From Lentisphaera araneosa HTCC2155 (GTDB lineage Bacteria > Verrucomicrobiota > Lentisphaeria > Lentisphaerales > Lentisphaeraceae), in the NCBI RefSeq assembly GCF_000170755.1, contig NZ_ABCK01000032.1:1-55288 (forward strand): a stretch of 55,288 nucleotides of DNA. The letters run 5' to 3'. Below the pieces are notes generated by a model that saw nothing but the letters and a program-made list of their open reading frames with translations, ran no database searches and was not told the DNA's origin. The position numbers and the translations under genes are program-made. Position 1 is the first letter of the stretch. Every line of letters begins with the position of its first letter. Below are positions 52,201-55,288 of this stretch, in pieces.

Positions 52201-53966
52201 TACTTTTCTCCTCTTAAACTTAACTGACAGCCTTCCACATGAGGGCCTCGTAAAATTGATTGTTCTAATTGTCCTTTATCATCAAAATCCAACATCATCA
52301 CCGACAATTCTTTAAATGTACCATCTAATCTATTCAACAATTGCTCTCCGCCAAGAAAAAACGCCGTAGAAAGTGCATCTGCATACACAGCTTCTGGACA
52401 AATAACGCTGACTGAGTCCACTCCCATCTGCGGACGGCCCGTCTTAGGGTTAATTATGTGAGGGTAACGAACACCCTTATAAGTGACGTAACGTTCATAA
52501 TTGCCACTCGTTGAAATCGCATTATTCAACATATCAACTCGGGTGATCTGATGCGCTTGATTGCGAGGATCGCGAATCCCCATGGGATAAAACTCTCGAT
52601 CGGGCGGTGACTCTTTTAAAACGCGAATATTTCCACCGAGATCAACTAAGCCACGTTCATAACCTCGTTTCTGTAACATCTCAATCACTTTATCTACAGC
52701 GTAACCCTTGGTAATCCCGCCAAAGTCTAAAACCATGCCTTCAACTTTGAAGAAAACCGTCTTCTGCTCAGGATCTAAAACTATTTTGTCAAAGCCAGTG
52801 ATTTTTAAGACCTCATCAATTTCTTGATCACTCGGAGCTTCACCTTGCTTTGAATAAAAACCCCACAAACGCATCAAAGGACCCACTGTAACATCAAAGT
52901 TCCCTTCCGTTAAATCGTACATACTTTTCGCCAAAATGACGTTCTCCCAAAGTAAGTCAGAACACTTAACCGGTTCTAAGTGTGCCGACTTATTAAGCAA
53001 GCTAATTTCGCTATCATCTTGATAGAGACTCAAGGAATCATTGATCTTGGCATAGATCTCTAACATCTCATTACGAACGTTCTGCGCCTTGCCCTCGTCT
53101 CCCCATACAATCAATTTGGCTTCAGTCCCCATAACGGGCATACCAGAAAAAACATGGCGTTTTTCAAAGTGAGCGGTAAACGCTAAAACTAGCATGGCTG
53201 GAATCATTTGAGCAAAAGCTAATTGGCGCTCTTTACCTCCAAGCAATATTTTTTCAGTCACAACCGCGCCAAAGAATGCTAAAACTGTCCCCACGAGATA
53301 CACCAGTACGATGGGTAAAAAGTCGGGAACCTGTTGATTAAAAAAGTCTGCACTCGAACTGAGTTGTCTCATAAATAAGACGGGTGACGAAATGATCAAA
53401 GATACCAACCAAGCTCTACGCGCATCCACCCTGAAAATGCAGAGGAAAACGAGAATTGCCGCAGCATAGGTGATACCGTTGAGACCTAAGAAGGGCAAGG
53501 CCAGCAAACTGGCGACTAAAGCCTTCTTACTCAGACTCAAGCCACTATGCTTTTCAATTTCTTTTGAAGCCTTTTGTGCCTGCCACAAGTTTGTGGGGAT
53601 TTGCATGGAATCTAAATGCTGGCGGAAGCCCATAAATAATAAAGCCGCGCCACCTAACCAGGCCCAGCCATGTCCCCTTGCTCCAAATACGGGAAACCAA
53701 TCCGTTCCAAAGAGAACTAGGATTACTGCGGGCAAAGAAAAAAGTCCAAAATTCGCCCATTGCTGCTTAGTGAATTCAGGTCGCTTCGACAAAATGAATA
53801 AATACATGAATAAAGCCTGGAAACCCGCAGCTCCTGCGAGCCAAGTCAATTGCACGTTCGCTTGCTTACCCAAAAAGACCCCTACACTCGCACCATCGTA
53901 TGGCACTGTATACATAAAAGTTCGCGCCACTAAGTCGAGCCCGAATTCAATAAATTGACTTTTCAC
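52200..53966 (-). CDS. ApbE-type FMN transferase fused to an N-terminal membrane region
   Basis: The C-terminal half (about residues 270-588) is ApbE: G-M-P-V-M-G-T, S-L-Y-Q-D-D-S-E-I-S-L-L-N, F-D-V-T-V-G-P-L, D-F-G-G-I-T-K-G-Y-A-V-D, I-S-T-S-G-N-Y and the Mg site A-D-A-L-S-T. ApbE attaches FMN to proteins such as Nqr or Rnf subunits. The N-terminal 260 residues hold six or seven membrane helices and resemble UppP/BacA in the segment S-L-S-K-K-A-L-V-A-S, but the catalytic P-G-x-S-R-S-G is replaced by L-N-G-I-T-Y-A. The fusion is continuous and long. The start is an ATG-like M at 53966, 52 bases from a divergent methyltransferase gene. Confidence 0.82.
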   Translation of the reverse strand: MKSQFIEFGLDLVARTFMYTVPYDGASVGVFLGKQANVQLTWLAGAAGFQALFMYLFILSKRPEFTKQQWANFGLFSLPAVILVLFGTDWFPVFGARGHGWAWLGGAALLFMGFRQHLDSMQIPTNLWQAQKASKEIEKHSGLSLSKKALVASLLALPFLGLNGITYAAAILVFLCIFRVDARRAWLVSLIISSPVLFMRQLSSSADFFNQQVPDFLPIVLVYLVGTVLAFFGAVVTEKILLGGKERQLAFAQMIPAMLVLAFTAHFEKRHVFSGMPVMGTEAKLIVWGDEGKAQNVRNEMLEIYAKINDSLSLYQDDSEISLLNKSAHLEPVKCSDLLWENVILAKSMYDLTEGNFDVTVGPLMRLWGFYSKQGEAPSDQEIDEVLKITGFDKIVLDPEQKTVFFKVEGMVLDFGGITKGYAVDKVIEMLQKRGYERGLVDLGGNIRVLKESPPDREFYPMGIRDPRNQAHQITRVDMLNNAISTSGNYERYVTYKGVRYPHIINPKTGRPQMGVDSVSVICPEAVYADALSTAFFLGGEQLLNRLDGTFKELSVMMLDFDDKGQLEQSILRGPHVEGCQLSLRGEK

Positions 53967-54018
53967 AAAACCCTATTCACTTGTTTAAAATAATAAGCCC
54001 AAACTTAAGCCCTTTTCT

Positions 54019-55242
54019 ATGAAAGACAATAAAACATTCAAAACTCTCAGCCTCGCGACACAAGTCCTGAAAAATTGGACGCAATCCCACAATTTTGACC
54101 TCGAATTGAACCGTCTGCGTCGCAGTGGTAATCACGAGAGTGACCTCAAGCGTGCGAGCCAACTTTGCCTTTGCGTCTTTCGCAAAAAAGAAAGCCTCGA
54201 AAAAATCGTCAAAAAACTCAGCCAAAAACGTCCGCGTGGTCGCGTTATGCACCTGCTTCTCCCCTCGATGGCCGCGATGCTCTATATGGATAAGATCACT
54301 CCTCAGGGTTTTGCGGACTCCGCAGTCGAGGCCGCAAAAAAGATTCTCTCCAAACATGAAGCTAATTTCCTCAACTCTTTTTTTCACAAGCTCGTGGATC
54401 AAAAGGAAAACCTTTTGCGAGAGGCGCAAAACGACCTTAATTTGGGGAGCGAACTCGAAAAAAACTGGAAGAAGAGTTTCTCTGCTGAACAAGTGCAAAG
54501 TTTTGCTTCCACTTTGAGCCTCGAAGCTGAACTGAACTGCCGCCTGATCAATTACGATAATCATGATCTCTTATCTCCCTTAGAAGATCTGGCATGGGAT
54601 TCACCCTTTCAGTTTTATAAAATCAATGATGCAGCAAAATTCATTTCTCAAACTCCACAAGAAAACTTCTATATTCAAGACCCCGCCACGAGCCTTTGCA
54701 TCTCTTTGCTGAAACCGCAAAAAGATGAAGTCATTGCCGATTTATGTTCGGCTCCCGGCGGTAAGACACTAATGATCTCGCACCTGCTTGAGGGAACTGG
54801 ACAAGTTTTTGCTTCGGACATTTCAGAAAAACGCCTAGAACGCCTGCGCGAAAACCTCGCTCATCAAAGCAATGTTACAGTTCAGTGCCTTGATGCCCGC
54901 AGCTCCGATTACTCAGAAAAATTCGATGCCATTTTGCTCGATGTTCCCTGCTCCAATACTGGCGTCCTACGTCGTAAACCCGATGCCCGCTGGTCCTTCT
55001 CTCAAAAGAAAGTCAATGAACTTGTTGAACTCCAAGCAGAAATCCTTGCGCAAGCCGCAAAAATGCTCAAAGCCGGCGGACGTATCTGCTACTCCACCTG
55101 CTCCATCGAAGCCGCCGAAAACATCCAACAAGTCGAAAACTTCATCAAGAGCCACCCCGACTTCGAACTCAGCGAATCTCGCCAGCTCTACCCCTGTCCT
55201 CAACACGACGGCGCCTTCGCAGCTACACTTCAACGTAAATAA
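54019..55242 (+). CDS. RsmB/NSUN-type RNA 5-methylcytosine methyltransferase (paralog 2)
   Basis: The 407-residue protein has an N-terminal NusB-like helical region (about 1-135) and a catalytic domain with motif I D-L-C-S-A-P-G-G-K-T, motif IV D-V-P-C-S-N-T-G-V, R-R-K-P-D-A-R-W and motif VI S-T-C-S-I. Both catalytic Cys are present. It is closer to classic RsmB (16S rRNA m5C967) than paralog 1. It contains three exact copies of the palindrome and two near copies, the highest density in the window. Confidence 0.93.
   Translation: MKDNKTFKTLSLATQVLKNWTQSHNFDLELNRLRRSGNHESDLKRASQLCLCVFRKKESLEKIVKKLSQKRPRGRVMHLLLPSMAAMLYMDKITPQGFADSAVEAAKKILSKHEANFLNSFFHKLVDQKENLLREAQNDLNLGSELEKNWKKSFSAEQVQSFASTLSLEAELNCRLINYDNHDLLSPLEDLAWDSPFQFYKINDAAKFISQTPQENFYIQDPATSLCISLLKPQKDEVIADLCSAPGGKTLMISHLLEGTGQVFASDISEKRLERLRENLAHQSNVTVQCLDARSSDYSEKFDAILLDVPCSNTGVLRRKPDARWSFSQKKVNELVELQAEILAQAAKMLKAGGRICYSTCSIEAAENIQQVENFIKSHPDFELSESRQLYPCPQHDGAFAATLQRK
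54171..54185. repeat. TTGCG-N5-CGCAA palindrome, copy 10
   Basis: Exact copy with spacer TCTTT in the RsmB-type gene. Codons are in the third frame, Cys-Val-Phe-Arg. Confidence 0.85.
54415..54429. repeat. TTGCG-N5-CGCAA palindrome, copy 11
   Basis: Exact copy with spacer AGAGG in the RsmB-type gene. Codons read Leu-Arg-Glu-Ala-Gln. Confidence 0.85.
55046..55060. repeat. TTGCG-N5-CGCAA palindrome, copy 12
   Basis: Exact copy with spacer CAAGC in the RsmB-type gene. Codons read Leu-Ala-Gln-Ala-Ala. Confidence 0.85.
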
Positions 55243-55288
55243 TACATCGAGCAAATAGCGATCTATATCACATGGGATAGAGAAATAA

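Noticed and set aside
53470-53958. Open frame of 162 codons opposite the N-terminal part of the ApbE fusion
   Set aside because: Antisense shadow of a continuous coding region; translation is Pro/Lys-rich without domain signs.
53977-54564. Long open frame (195 codons) on the minus strand opposite the RsmB-type gene
   Set aside because: It lies antisense to a well-supported methyltransferase with intact motifs and has no recognisable domain or ribosome site.
3766-55060. Reading the TTGCG-N5-CGCAA sites as ordinary gene operators
   Set aside because: All 12 exact copies are inside coding sequence, often far from starts, so promoter control does not explain them.
3766-55060. Reading the palindrome as a shared protein motif or codon-bias effect
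   Set aside because: It occurs in three codon phases on both strands and encodes different residues.
1-55288. tRNA, rRNA, CRISPR arrays, insertion sequences or prophage genes
   Set aside because: I saw no cloverleaf, repeat-spacer array, transposase, integrase or phage structural motif.

Overview
The window is about 55 kb of densely coded chromosome from a Gram-negative bacterium, roughly 42% G+C by eye. The gene mix points to the PVC superphylum and most likely to a Lentisphaera-like marine bacterium. It has two secreted sulfatases with the C-x-P-S-R formylglycine motif, a stand-alone pseudopilin-like protein, ExbB/ExbD paired with a TPR protein, a MoxR/Bat operon, lipid A and LPS-kinase genes, and an A2-type haem-copper oxidase with a cytochrome c domain fused to subunit II. 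The taxonomic call is an inference; there is no rRNA or tRNA gene in the window.

Layout. 1-4322: caa3-type cytochrome oxidase operon (coxB partial, coxA, coxC, coxD, one unknown membrane protein). 4414-7838: pseudopilin, sulfatase, DUF3392 membrane protein, InaA-like LPS kinase. 7840-9392 (minus): cmoA and dapF, overlapping by one base. 9507-15574: exbB-exbD-TPR, then a tail-anchored FHA protein and ftsH. 15706-19118: HPr coupled to a large AsmA-like protein. 19107-24735 (minus): a five-gene tightly packed operon, mrp - unknown - ispG - tandem kinase - methyltransferase. 24867-27896 (minus): folK - haem-binding-like secreted protein - sensor kinase - DUF1851. 28062-32575: lipase-like protein, ndk, a disrupted lpxK, an RsmB-type RNA methyltransferase and a lipoprotein. 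32572-36685: secreted nuclease, an inactive HtrA-like protein coupled to an active HtrA, DUF454. 36686-47134 (minus): a sulfatase and a seven-gene MoxR/Bat operon ending in a 1223-residue thioredoxin fusion. 47135-47711: the only long gene-poor stretch. 47712-55242: SGNH esterase, secreted archaemetzincin-like protease, M16 protease, a membrane-ApbE fusion and a second RsmB-type methyltransferase.

The most striking signal is not a gene. The interrupted palindrome TTGCG-N5-CGCAA occurs 12 times exactly, plus at least 14 copies with one mismatch. Base composition alone predicts about 0.03 exact copies. All 12 lie inside coding sequences, on both coding strands and in all three reading frames, so it is a DNA-level element and not a shared peptide. 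I know of no described system with this motif in this group; it could be a HIP1-like, MatP/matS-like or other chromosome-scale signal.

Other points of interest are a thioredoxin domain fused to a Bat-operon membrane protein, a tandem LPS-kinase-fold protein co-transcribed with mrp and ispG, an inactive HtrA paired with an active one, an ApbE fused to a membrane region, terminators buried in convergent genes, and a plus-strand terminator that implies an unannotated transcript at about 47.2-47.6 kb. All functional assignments come from reading motifs by eye; no database search was run.
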